Positions 44,345 to 52,922 of a DNA stretch of 64,000 nucleotides are shown here, piece after piece; position 1 is the stretch's first letter, and each line of letters starts with the position of its first letter. The notes under the pieces are model-generated. The model made no database searches and was not told the DNA's origin. It saw only the letters and a list, made by a program, of their open reading frames with translations. This DNA comes from Ferrovibrio sp. MS7 (GTDB lineage Bacteria; Pseudomonadota; Alphaproteobacteria; Ferrovibrionales; Ferrovibrionaceae): contig NZ_JBBKBA010000001.1 of assembly GCF_038404985.1 (NCBI RefSeq), forward strand, positions 1,578,001 to 1,642,000, written 5' to 3'. Position numbers and translations under genes: made by a program.

Positions 44345-44980
44345 GTGCCGTTGGCACAGCGTGGTCGTAAAGCATCGGCTTGGAAGAATGTGGCGCCCAG
44401 CCGGGATCAGCTTTTTGCACTGAAGCGCACGGCGTTGCTGCGCGAAGCGGCGCGTGCCTTCTCTGCCCGTGGCTACCACGACACCTCGCTCGATGATGTC
44501 GCCAAGACCCTCGGTGTCACCAAGCCGGCGCTCTATTACTATGTCACCAACAAGCAGGAAATCCTGTTTGAGTGCCATATGCTGGCGCAGGATCTCGGCA
44601 ATGTCGCCTATGACTATGCCTTGGAGCATGGCAAGACCGGGCGCGAACGCATCGTGCTGGTTTGCCGCCGTTACATCGAATTGATCACAGGCGAGATCGG
44701 TTCCTGCGCCGTGCTGAGCGAATTCGCTGCACTGGAGCCGAAGAACCGTGCCGTGATCGCCCGCCGCCGTGACGAATTTCAGAAGAAATTCTCCGAACTG
44801 ATCGCTGATGGCATGAAGGATGGCAGCATCCGCGAGGCCGATCCGCGCATGACGGTGTTTTTCTTCATGGGCGCGATCAACTGGATGACGCAATGGTTCC
44901 GGCCCGATGGCGACATGAGCGGCGAGGGTATTGCACGGGTGTTTTCCGACCTGCTGGAGCATGCGCTCAAGCCGCAGTAA
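44345..44980 (+). CDS. TetR/AcrR-family transcriptional regulator
   Basis: 211 residues from a GTG at 44345 with AAGGAG upstream; an ATG at 44276 would add 23 residues with no site. TetR helix-turn-helix around residues 40-65 (SLDDVAKTLGVTKPALYYYV), a DNA-binding helix common among acyl-CoA-responsive members such as KstR2/FadR-like proteins. The C-terminal ligand domain has a Trp/Phe-rich end. Surrounded by acyl-CoA genes, it is a candidate for the AAGTCAWA sites. Its end overlaps the converging gene by 14 bp. Confidence 0.9.
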   Translation: MPLAQRGRKASAWKNVAPSRDQLFALKRTALLREAARAFSARGYHDTSLDDVAKTLGVTKPALYYYVTNKQEILFECHMLAQDLGNVAYDYALEHGKTGRERIVLVCRRYIELITGEIGSCAVLSEFAALEPKNRAVIARRRDEFQKKFSELIADGMKDGSIREADPRMTVFFFMGAINWMTQWFRPDGDMSGEGIARVFSDLLEHALKPQ

Positions 44981-45926
44981 CGTTCCGTCCGTTCCGGGCG
45001 CTCTGATAATCACGCTGGAAGCGCCGCACCAGGTCGGCAACGCCTTCCACTTCGCGAACATCGCCAACGCCGTGGCCGGCGCTCCAGATGTCGCGCCAGG
45101 CTTTCAGGGCATTCATTTCCTTCAGCAGATTGAAGCCGCCTTCATGCTTGCCCCCTGATTTCAGGCCGGCGCCTTCCAGGCTCTGGCGCAGCATGTTGGC
45201 CGGGATGCCGGTGATCTCGGCAGTGAGGATGATGTCGTCGGCATTGGCACTGATCAGCATCTCGCGGTACTGGTCGTTGGCCTGGCTTTCGCGCGTGGCG
45301 ATGAAGCTGGTACCGATATAGGCGAGATCGGCGCCCATTTCCTGGGCGACATGAATATAGCGCCCGCGTGAAATGGCACCGGCCAGCACGATGGGGCCAT
45401 CGAAGAATTCGCGCACCTCGGCGACGAAGGCGAAGGGGCTGAGCCAGCCGGTATTGCCGCCGGAACCGGCGCAAAGCAGGATCAGGCCATCGACACCGAC
45501 TTCCACGGCGCGGCGTGCATGCTTGAGCGATGCCACGTCGGAAAAGACCAGGCCGCCATAGGCATGCACGCGGGCAACCACACCGGCCGGGCTGCCAACG
45601 CTGGCGATCACCAGGGGCGCTTTGTGCTTTTCCACCAGCACCAGATCCTCTTCCAGCCGGGTATTGCTGGAATGCACGATCAGATTCACCGCATACGGAG
45701 CAGCACCTGGGCGGCTGGTTTCGGCAGCGATGCGGGTCAGCCATTGGTCGAGCAGCTCAACGGTACGGGCATTCAGGCTGGGGAAGGAGCCGACGACACC
45801 GGCATTACAGCAGCCGATCACCAGATCCGGCCCGGAAATCAGGAACATCGGTCCGGCAATAGCCGGTAGTTGCAGTTGCGAAGTGAAACGGGCGGCGAGT
45901 TCGCGGCTGCCAGATTTTGTCGTCAT
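44967..45926 (-). CDS. Nitronate-monooxygenase paralogue lacking the catalytic His
   Basis: 319 residues from the ATG at 45926, preceded by GGGAGG. It aligns throughout with the protein at 38839 (LPAIAGPMFLISGPDL, VHAYGGLVFSD, AHVAQEMGADLAYIGTSF-like region), but where that one has GGHAG this has GGNTG, with Asn158 at the catalytic His position. It should still bind FMN. Likely a reductase or an enzyme with another substrate. Divergent from the second Liv operon. Confidence 0.85.
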   Translation of the reverse strand: MTTKSGSRELAARFTSQLQLPAIAGPMFLISGPDLVIGCCNAGVVGSFPSLNARTVELLDQWLTRIAAETSRPGAAPYAVNLIVHSSNTRLEEDLVLVEKHKAPLVIASVGSPAGVVARVHAYGGLVFSDVASLKHARRAVEVGVDGLILLCAGSGGNTGWLSPFAFVAEVREFFDGPIVLAGAISRGRYIHVAQEMGADLAYIGTSFIATRESQANDQYREMLISANADDIILTAEITGIPANMLRQSLEGAGLKSGGKHEGGFNLLKEMNALKAWRDIWSAGHGVGDVREVEGVADLVRRFQRDYQSARNGRNVTAA

Positions 45927-45958
45927 TTGTGTCCTCCCAAGAATGTGCGAAAGAGAGA

Positions 45959-45986
45959 TTGACATAAATTTACCCGTAAGTAAACT
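45959..45986 (+). promoter_or_regulatory. Promoter with operator-like repeat for the second Liv operon
   Basis: TTGACA (45959-45964), 16-bp spacer, TAAACT (45981-45986). Between the boxes lie TTAC-CC-GTAA (45970-45979) and the wider TTTAC-N6-GTAAA (45969-45984), a site that a repressor could use to block the polymerase. The operon starts at 46064. Confidence 0.55.
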
Positions 45987-46063
45987 AGACGTCCATATGG
46001 TCAGATACTAAATAGGCCAAGCCGGTCCGGGAGCTGAACCCGGCCGACGATAGGGAGGAACGA

Positions 46064-46879
46064 GTGGAAGCGATGGCAATGTCGCGCGACGCGGCGACCA
46101 GCGCGGGCAAACGCCCGGTGCTTGCTGCCCGTGAAATCTATCTGCAGTTCGGCGGCATCAAGGCGCTGGACGGTGTCACCATCGAGATTGGCCAGGACGA
46201 ACTGGTGGCGGTTATCGGCCCCAATGGTGCCGGTAAATCTTCTCTGATGAACTGCTTCAGCGGCTTTTACCGCCCGCAGCGCGGCAGCATCGAGTTCGAT
46301 GGCATGCCAGCCAACGGCAAGTCGGTGCACCAGATTGCGCGCGCCGGCCTCGCCCGTACCTTTCAGGGTACGCATATCTTCTCAGGCATGACGGTGATCG
46401 AAAACATCATGATCGGCCGTCATATGCACATGCACACCAGCATCCTGGATGCCTTCGTGCATTTTGGCCGTTCCCGCGCTGAGGAATTCACCCAGCGCGA
46501 AGTGGTGGAAGAGATCATCGAACTGCTGGAAATGGAATCGATCCGCCATCGCCCTGTCGGCACATTGGGTTACGGCCAACGCAAGCGCGTCGATCTGGGT
46601 CGTGCACTGGCACAAGAACCGAAGATCCTGCTGATGGACGAGCCGATGGCCGGCATGAATACCGAGGAGAAGGAAGACCTAGCCCGCTTCATTCTCGACG
46701 TGCGCGAGGCGCGCGGCATTCCGGTGGTGCTGGTGGAGCATGACATGGGCGTGGTGATGGATCTCGCCGACCGCGTCGTGGTGCTGGATTTCGGTCGCAA
46801 GATCGCCGAGGGCACGCCGGCCGAGGTGCAGCGCGATCCGGCGGTGCTAAAAGCCTATCTGGGTGAGGGGACGCGCTGA
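46064..46879 (+). CDS. livG: HAAT-family ABC transporter ATP-binding protein LivG
   Basis: 271 residues from a GTG at 46064 after GGGAGG. Walker A GPNGAGKSS near residue 50, signature region LGYGQRKRVDLGRA and Walker B ILLMDEPMAGM. First gene of an operon ordered livG, ligase, livH, livM, binding protein, livF. The ligase gene starts in the stop codon (TGATG). Confidence 0.92.
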   Translation: MEAMAMSRDAATSAGKRPVLAAREIYLQFGGIKALDGVTIEIGQDELVAVIGPNGAGKSSLMNCFSGFYRPQRGSIEFDGMPANGKSVHQIARAGLARTFQGTHIFSGMTVIENIMIGRHMHMHTSILDAFVHFGRSRAEEFTQREVVEEIIELLEMESIRHRPVGTLGYGQRKRVDLGRALAQEPKILLMDEPMAGMNTEEKEDLARFILDVREARGIPVVLVEHDMGVVMDLADRVVVLDFGRKIAEGTPAEVQRDPAVLKAYLGEGTR

Positions 46880-48843
46880 TGCTGGCGATGCAGACTTTGC
46901 CGCAACTACTGTTGCAGCGCGGCAAGCAGGAACCGAAGCGCTTGGCGCAGCGCCACAAGAAGCGTGGTATCTGGCGCGAATATAGCTTTGGCGATGTGCT
47001 CGAGCATGTCCGTGGCCTCGCCCTTGGCCTTGAGGCCATGGGCATCAAGCGCGGTGAGACTGTAGCCATCATTGGGGAAAATGAGCCGGAAAATTTCTGG
47101 GCAGAATTCGCCGCCCTGGCGCTCGGCGCCAAGGTGATCTCGCTCTATCCCGATCTCACCGCCGGTGAAATTGATTATCTGTTGAATAACAGTGAGGCGG
47201 TCTGCCTTATCGCCCAGGACCAGGAGCAGGTCGACAAAGGCCTTGCCGTGCGCAGTGCGGTACCCGGCCTGCGGCATATCCTTTACTGGGACACCACTGG
47301 CATGTGGTCCTATGGCAACAAAGGACTGCATACCACTCAGGATGTGGCAGCACGTGGCAATGAGCGCCATCGCGCCAATCCGCAAGCCTTTGAAGTGATG
47401 GTGGCGGCGGGCAGCCCGGATGATATCGCCGTACTGTCCTATACCTCAGGCACCACCGGTAAGCCGAAGGGGGTGATCGTCACCCACAAGATGATGATCG
47501 ATAATGCCCACCGCATTATGACTGCGGCTGAGGTGAAACCGGGCCTCGATTACCTCACCTATATCGCGCCGGCTTGGATCACCGAGCAGATTGTCGGCGT
47601 AACCATGGGTCTGGCTGTGCCGATGGTGGTGAATTTCCCCGAATCACCAGAGGAAGTGCTGGCCAACCTGCGCGAGATCGCCGTCGAGATGATGGTGTTC
47701 GCACCCCGGCAATGGGAAAGCCTCGCGGCCACGATCCAAGCGCGCATGCTGGATGCCGGCCCGCTGCGGCGTCGCATCTACGAATGGGGCGTTGCCATCG
47801 GGCATAAGGTGAATGTCGGTCGTCTGCAAGGCAAGCCGGTGCCGCTGCTCGCCCGCTTGCTCTATCCCCTGGCCGATGCCGTGGTGCTGCAGCCGCTGCG
47901 CGACAAGCTGGGCCTGACGCGGTTGAGCTTGCCGGTCTGCGGCGGTGCCACCATGGCGCCAGATGTGTTCCGCCTGTTCCATGCCATCGGCGTGCCACTG
48001 CGCAACATCTATGGCGCCACCGAGGTGGGCCTGATGACCTTGCACCAGGGCGCCAGCTACAATCTCGAAACCGTCGGCCATTGGCTGAAGCCGCATCCGG
48101 ATGCCGGCAAACCGCTGGAATGGAAGCTCTCCGAAGCCGGCGAATTGATGGTGCGCGGCGGCTCCTTCTTTCAGGGCTATTACCGAAACGAAGAGAAGTC
48201 CGTCGAGCGCCTCAGCGATGGCTGGTATCTCACCGGTGACGCGGTCACCGCCACAGAGAGCGGCGAGTTGGTTTTCCTCGAACGTATCAGCGACCTGCGC
48301 CGCATGCGCAGCGGTGACAGTTTCCCGCCGCAGTATATCGAGACGCGGCTGCGCTTCAGCCCGTTCATCAAGGATATCCTCACGCTTGGCGATGAGAGCC
48401 GTGATTTCGTTGGCGCGCTGATCAATATAGACATGGAAGTGCTGTCGCGCTGGGCGGAAGAACGCAACATCACTTATTCCACTTTCACCGATCTTTCACA
48501 GAAGCCAGAAGTGGGAGCGCTGATTCGGGAGGATATCCGCCGCGTCAACCGCTTCCTGCCCGAGCATGCCCGGGTGCGGCGCTTTGCGAATTTCCCCAAG
48601 GAACTTGATCCGGACGAAGGCGAATTGACCCGCACCCGCAAGCTGCGGCGTGAATTCATCACCGAACGCTACCGGTATCTGGTGGAGGAACTCTATCAGG
48701 GCAGCAGCATGGCATCATTGAACATCCCGATCACCTACCAGGATGGCCGCAAGGGCACACTCTCGGCAGTGGTGCGGATCAATGATGTGGATGAGGATTT
48801 CAAGATGACCGAGACCCAGAACAACAGGCGGGCCATCGCATGA
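46879..48843 (+). CDS. Long-chain-type AMP-forming acyl-CoA synthetase inside the ABC operon
   Basis: 654 residues, the size of FadD15-like long-chain synthetases. Phosphate loop YTSGTTGKPKG near residue 193, GATEVG near 378, the GDAVT hinge near 450 and a long C-terminal extension. No membrane segment is evident. It overlaps livG by 1 bp and livH by 4 bp, so its coexpression with the transporter is certain. The context suggests that the imported carboxylate is activated at once, which would trap it in the cell. Confidence 0.9.
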   Translation: MLAMQTLPQLLLQRGKQEPKRLAQRHKKRGIWREYSFGDVLEHVRGLALGLEAMGIKRGETVAIIGENEPENFWAEFAALALGAKVISLYPDLTAGEIDYLLNNSEAVCLIAQDQEQVDKGLAVRSAVPGLRHILYWDTTGMWSYGNKGLHTTQDVAARGNERHRANPQAFEVMVAAGSPDDIAVLSYTSGTTGKPKGVIVTHKMMIDNAHRIMTAAEVKPGLDYLTYIAPAWITEQIVGVTMGLAVPMVVNFPESPEEVLANLREIAVEMMVFAPRQWESLAATIQARMLDAGPLRRRIYEWGVAIGHKVNVGRLQGKPVPLLARLLYPLADAVVLQPLRDKLGLTRLSLPVCGGATMAPDVFRLFHAIGVPLRNIYGATEVGLMTLHQGASYNLETVGHWLKPHPDAGKPLEWKLSEAGELMVRGGSFFQGYYRNEEKSVERLSDGWYLTGDAVTATESGELVFLERISDLRRMRSGDSFPPQYIETRLRFSPFIKDILTLGDESRDFVGALINIDMEVLSRWAEERNITYSTFTDLSQKPEVGALIREDIRRVNRFLPEHARVRRFANFPKELDPDEGELTRTRKLRREFITERYRYLVEELYQGSSMASLNIPITYQDGRKGTLSAVVRINDVDEDFKMTETQNNRRAIA

Positions 48844-49724
48844 GCGAGTTCCTGAACTATACCATAAACGGTGCCCTGATCGGGTTGCTCTACGCCCTGA
48901 TCGCCATGGGCTTCATCGTCATCTACCGCGCATCGAAGGTATTCAATTTTGCCCAGGGCGAATTGGTAGTGTTTGGTGGCTTCGTGGTGTGGTGGATGAT
49001 CACCTCCATCGGCCTGCCTTACTGGATCGGCATTCCGTTGGCCTTCGGTGTCGCTGCCCTATTCGGCTTGGCCATCGAGCGCATCTTTTTCTCCAAACTG
49101 GTGGGTGAGTCGGTTTTTGCCATGGTGATGGTGACAATTGGCCTGCTCATCCTGTTGCGTGGCTTGATCCTGGTATTGTTTGGCCCGCAGGTGCGGCCAT
49201 TCCCGATCATCTTCCCGCTGCAGCCAGTGATCGTGGGGGAAATCCTGATCCCGCGCTCGCTGTTTGTCGGCGGCATCATCACGGTGATTGTTGGCTTTGG
49301 CCTGTCCTGGTTCTTCAACCGTACCCGCCTCGGCCTGCGCATGACAGCGGTGGCTGAAGATCACCAGGTGGCGGTGTCGATGGGCATTTCGGTGAAGCGC
49401 TCGGTGGCCTTCGCCTGGATACTCGGCTCGGTCCTGTCCACGCTCGGCGCGATCATTTTCCTCAGCGGCAAGTCGATCAGCTTCCTCGCCTCGGATATCG
49501 GCTTGGCTGCGCTGCCGGTAGCCTTGCTGGCCGGCTTTGAGTCAATTGCCGGCGTGCTGCTTGCGGGCATTATCGTTGGCATCATCCAGGGCCTCGTCAC
49601 GGCTTATATCGACCCAGCACTTGGCGGCTCGGTCGGCAGTGTTTTTCCATTCATCATCATGCTTGCCATCCTGTTTATCCGGCCGACCGGTATGTTCGGC
49701 TGGAAGATGGTCGAAAGGGTTTAA
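48840..49724 (+). CDS. livH: HAAT-family ABC transporter permease LivH
   Basis: 294 residues, about eight membrane helices, the LivH segment KVFNFAQGELVVFGGF near residue 36. Begins in the ligase stop (ATGA). Three bp separate it from livM. Confidence 0.92.
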   Translation: MSEFLNYTINGALIGLLYALIAMGFIVIYRASKVFNFAQGELVVFGGFVVWWMITSIGLPYWIGIPLAFGVAALFGLAIERIFFSKLVGESVFAMVMVTIGLLILLRGLILVLFGPQVRPFPIIFPLQPVIVGEILIPRSLFVGGIITVIVGFGLSWFFNRTRLGLRMTAVAEDHQVAVSMGISVKRSVAFAWILGSVLSTLGAIIFLSGKSISFLASDIGLAALPVALLAGFESIAGVLLAGIIVGIIQGLVTAYIDPALGGSVGSVFPFIIMLAILFIRPTGMFGWKMVERV

Positions 49725-49727
49725 GCC

Positions 49728-50780
49728 ATGGATCCCGCTGGCGTATTTGCAACCAGCTTCGCGCGTGACCAGTCTCTGATCCGCACGCGCAAGCAGCTTA
49801 TCTGCCTGGTGCTGTTCCTGTTGCTGCTGGCTGTGCTGCCGCTGTTGGTCGGCCCGCGTCTGGTAGCAGTGGCCACCTCGGCGCTGATCACCGCCGTGGT
49901 CACCGTCGGCCTGCAGATATGCACCGGCTATGGCGGCCAAGTGAATCTCGGTCAGGCTGCTTTCATGGGCAGCGGGGCTTATGCCACCGCCGTCCTGGCC
50001 AGCAAATTCGGTTTCCCGTTCTGGGCGTCTATTCCGCTCGGCGGCTGCGCTGCCGCGGCCTTCGGCTTCGTCTTCGGCCTGTCGGCGGTGCGCATCAAGG
50101 GATTCTACCTGGTGCTGACCACCATTGCCGCGCAGTCGCTGTTCCATTTCCTGGTGCTGAACCTGCCACAATCCTGGCTGGGTGGCTCCAACGGTCTGTC
50201 GCTCGAACCGGCGAATCTCTTCGGCTTTGCCATCGATACCGACCGCTCGATCTACTATCTCTGCCTGGTGTTTGCCGTAGTGATGGTGGCTGGTGCTTAT
50301 GGTATTGCCCGCAGCCGCCACGGCCGCGACTTCGTGGCGGTGCGCGATGATGATGTCGCCTCTGGCATGATGGGCATTGATGTGGTGCGCACGAAGGCCA
50401 TGGCCTTCCTGGTTGGTGCCTTCTATGCCGGCATCGGCGGTGGTCTCTGGGCCTACTATGTCCGCTTTGTCGCGGTCGACCAGTTCACGCTGTTCCACTC
50501 GATCTGGTTCATCGCGATGATCATTGTCGGTGGCATCGGCTCGGTGACCGGTGCACTGATCGGCGTCGTTGTCATCCTCTCTGTGCGCGAGAGCTTTATC
50601 AGCCTCGGCCCGACATTTGTGCAGGTGGTGCCCTGGCTGGGCGGCGATGTGGTGTTCGCCACGCTCAATGTATTCCTGGGCGGCATCATCGCGGCATTCC
50701 TGATCTTCGAGCCGCGCGGCTTGATGCATCGCTGGTCGATCATCAAGCGGTCCTACCGCATGTGGCCGTTCCCCTACTGA
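49728..50780 (+). CDS. livM: HAAT-family ABC transporter permease LivM
   Basis: 350 residues. The GYGGQVNLGQAAFMGSGAYA segment near residue 66 and the coupling loop AVRDDDVASGMMGIDVVRTK near 205 are typical. The C-terminus (SYRMWPFPY) is characteristic of the ligase-associated subgroup of these transporters. Confidence 0.93.
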   Translation: MDPAGVFATSFARDQSLIRTRKQLICLVLFLLLLAVLPLLVGPRLVAVATSALITAVVTVGLQICTGYGGQVNLGQAAFMGSGAYATAVLASKFGFPFWASIPLGGCAAAAFGFVFGLSAVRIKGFYLVLTTIAAQSLFHFLVLNLPQSWLGGSNGLSLEPANLFGFAIDTDRSIYYLCLVFAVVMVAGAYGIARSRHGRDFVAVRDDDVASGMMGIDVVRTKAMAFLVGAFYAGIGGGLWAYYVRFVAVDQFTLFHSIWFIAMIIVGGIGSVTGALIGVVVILSVRESFISLGPTFVQVVPWLGGDVVFATLNVFLGGIIAAFLIFEPRGLMHRWSIIKRSYRMWPFPY

Positions 50781-50835
50781 CGTTCAAGAAGGTTTAAACG
50801 AGTTTCACCGCGTAGCAAAAACGGGAGGAAGTAAA

Positions 50836-52053
50836 ATGAACATGTTCGTGCGCACCGCTGCCGCCGGGATGGTTGCGGCAATGCTGGCTGGTCCGGTGCA
50901 GGCCCAGACCACTTACAACATCGCATCGCTGGCCGACTTTACGGGCCCTTATGCCGACGTGATGAAGGATCTGAACGGTGCCCGCCATGCCGCCGTGGCG
51001 TGGTGGAATGCCGAGGTCGGCAAGTCGCTCGGCATCCAGCTCCGGATGAAGGATTACGATCATCGCTACGACGCCGCCCAGGTCGCCAGCCTGTGGCCGG
51101 GTATCAAGGCCGAACTGAATCCGATCATCGCTCTTGGTGTTGGCGCACCGGACGCAACCGCGTTGCAGGGCCGCCTGCCGGCCGATGGTATTCCGCTGAT
51201 CATGTCCACTGCCGGCTACGGTTTCGGCTGGAAGAGCGATCCCTGGGTGTTCAACCCGCGCTCGACCTATGCCCATGAGGCGGCCGGCTTCCTCGAATGG
51301 TACCGCAAGGCCAACAATATCTCTGGTCCGCTGAAGGTCGCGGTGTTCTCGTCGGAAGCGTCGCCAGCCTATGTCGATATCGCCAAGGGCCTGAAAAAGT
51401 ATGCTGACGAGAACAAGGCCACCATCGACCTGGTTGAAACTGTGTTCACCGAGGTTCAGCCGACCGATCTGACCACCCAGGTGAACCGCGTGCTCGGCAA
51501 GGGGGCGCAGGTGCTGGACGTGCAGACCAACACCGCTGCCGTGGTGGCGGTGAAGCGTGCCCTGCAGGCCTTGAACAAGAAGGTCCCGATCGTGATGAGC
51601 TCGCATAACGGCATCACGGCTTCTGCCCAGGCTATTGGTGGCATTGCCAATCTGGAGGGCGACTACGAAGTCTACGGCATGGCGATGCCGACTGACGAGA
51701 TGACCAAGTCGCGCCAGTTCTACGAGAAGCTCAAGGCCCAGTATGGCATGAAGGGCGGTTGGACGGTGCCGACCCTGATGGGGCTGAACCAGACCCTGGT
51801 AGCCTTGCGCGCGGTGGAGGCGTCGGCCAAGAAGTCCGGCGCTGCCAATGTCACCGGCCGGACGGTGCGCGAGACCTTGCTCACTACCACGATCACCAGT
51901 GCGGAGACCTTCGAGATCCTCTCGGACGTCAAGTACACCAATGATGCCCCGTTCCCCACTACGGGCGCGGCGGTGAATATCGGTGTTGTGAAGGGCGGCA
52001 AGTATGTAACGGCTGCCCAGGCTGTGCCGGTGCCGCAGATCGGTAAGTGGTAA
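50836..52053 (+). CDS. HAAT-family ABC substrate-binding protein
   Basis: 405 residues. Sec signal peptide cleaved after Val-Gln-Ala at about residue 23, then a type I periplasmic-binding fold with an aromatic-rich pocket region (AVAWWNAEV; GYGFGW). Distant from the other two Liv binding proteins here. The ATG at 50836 has GGGAGG 7 bp upstream. A 12-bp palindromic hairpin follows before livF. Substrate probably a hydrophobic or aromatic carboxylate given the ligase, an inference. Confidence 0.9.
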   Translation: MNMFVRTAAAGMVAAMLAGPVQAQTTYNIASLADFTGPYADVMKDLNGARHAAVAWWNAEVGKSLGIQLRMKDYDHRYDAAQVASLWPGIKAELNPIIALGVGAPDATALQGRLPADGIPLIMSTAGYGFGWKSDPWVFNPRSTYAHEAAGFLEWYRKANNISGPLKVAVFSSEASPAYVDIAKGLKKYADENKATIDLVETVFTEVQPTDLTTQVNRVLGKGAQVLDVQTNTAAVVAVKRALQALNKKVPIVMSSHNGITASAQAIGGIANLEGDYEVYGMAMPTDEMTKSRQFYEKLKAQYGMKGGWTVPTLMGLNQTLVALRAVEASAKKSGAANVTGRTVRETLLTTTITSAETFEILSDVKYTNDAPFPTTGAAVNIGVVKGGKYVTAAQAVPVPQIGKW

Positions 52054-52067
52054 TTCAGTCGCAAAAG

Positions 52068-52092
52068 CGGGCCGGGCATCATGCCCGGCCCG
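52068..52092 (+). promoter_or_regulatory. Hairpin between binding-protein and livF genes
   Basis: Palindrome with 12-bp arms (52068-52079, 52081-52092) and a 1-bp centre, no T-run. It can shield the binding-protein mRNA 3' end. It also contains an in-frame ATG (52081) that is not the livF start. Confidence 0.6.
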
Positions 52093-52110
52093 ACACTGCC
52101 GGAGGCGCGC

Positions 52111-52902
52111 GTGCTTGAACTCAACAATGTCGAAGTGATCTACAGCGAAGTCATCCTGGCCGTGAAGGGGGTGTCGCTGCGCATCAATGAAGGCCAATGC
52201 GTTGCCCTGCTGGGCGGCAATGGCGCCGGCAAGTCGACGACGCTGAAGGCGATTTCCAACGTGATTCAGACCGAGGATGGCCGCGTCACCTCGGGCAATA
52301 TCCAGTTCAATGGCCAACGCATCGACAACCGCGATGCGGTGGATATCGTCGATGCCGGCATCATCCATGTGATGGAAGGCCGCCGTGTGCTGCGCCACCT
52401 CACCGTGGAGCAGAACCTGATCATCGGCGGCCACAAGGAGACCAGCCTGCGCGCAGTGCGCCAGCGACTGGACGAAGTCTATGCCCGGATCGGCCGTCTG
52501 GCGGCGCTGAAGGACCGTACCTCGGGCTACCTCTCAGGCGGCGAGCAGCAGATGCTGGTGATCGGCCGTGCCATGATGGCCCGCCCCAAGCTGATGCTGA
52601 TCGACGAGCCATCCCTGGGCCTGGCGCCGCTGATGGTGGACGAAGTCTTCGCGGTGCTGCAATCGCTGAAGGAATCCGGCGTCACGTTGCTGGTGGTGGA
52701 GCAGAATGCCCGCGTTGCCCTGGCCTTGGCCGATTACGGCTATGTCATGGAAAATGGCCATATCGTGCTTGAAGGTGCTGGCGATGAACTGCGCAGCAAC
52801 GAGGATGTGCGGGAATTCTATCTCGGCCTCAATATCGAGGGCGAGCGCAAGAGCTACCGCGACGTCAAGCATTACCGCCGGCGCAAGCGCTGGCTCGGCT
52901 AA
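52111..52902 (+). CDS. livF: HAAT-family ABC transporter ATP-binding protein LivF
   Basis: 263 residues from a GTG at 52111 with GGAGG 5 bp upstream, giving MLELNNVEVIY; the ATG at 52081 sits inside the hairpin. Walker A GGNGAGKST, signature LSGGEQQMLVIGRA and Walker B LMLIDEPSLGL. The basic C-terminal tail (SYRDVKHYRRRKRW) is longer than that of the two other LivF proteins. Last gene of the operon, 20 bp from the converging PaaK-like stop. Confidence 0.92.
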   Translation: MLELNNVEVIYSEVILAVKGVSLRINEGQCVALLGGNGAGKSTTLKAISNVIQTEDGRVTSGNIQFNGQRIDNRDAVDIVDAGIIHVMEGRRVLRHLTVEQNLIIGGHKETSLRAVRQRLDEVYARIGRLAALKDRTSGYLSGGEQQMLVIGRAMMARPKLMLIDEPSLGLAPLMVDEVFAVLQSLKESGVTLLVVEQNARVALALADYGYVMENGHIVLEGAGDELRSNEDVREFYLGLNIEGERKSYRDVKHYRRRKRWLG

Positions 52903-52922
52903 GCTGCCAGAGCTGCCTGCGC

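Noticed and set aside
35818-44980. A defence or toxin-antitoxin island
   Set aside because: The small ORF at 37251 and the regulators have normal metabolic families; no nuclease, toxin or defence domain is present.
50794-52434. A 546-residue antisense open frame over the binding-protein and livF genes
   Set aside because: The sense strand encodes clear transporter proteins with signal peptide and Walker motifs; the antisense protein is His/Arg-rich low-information sequence.
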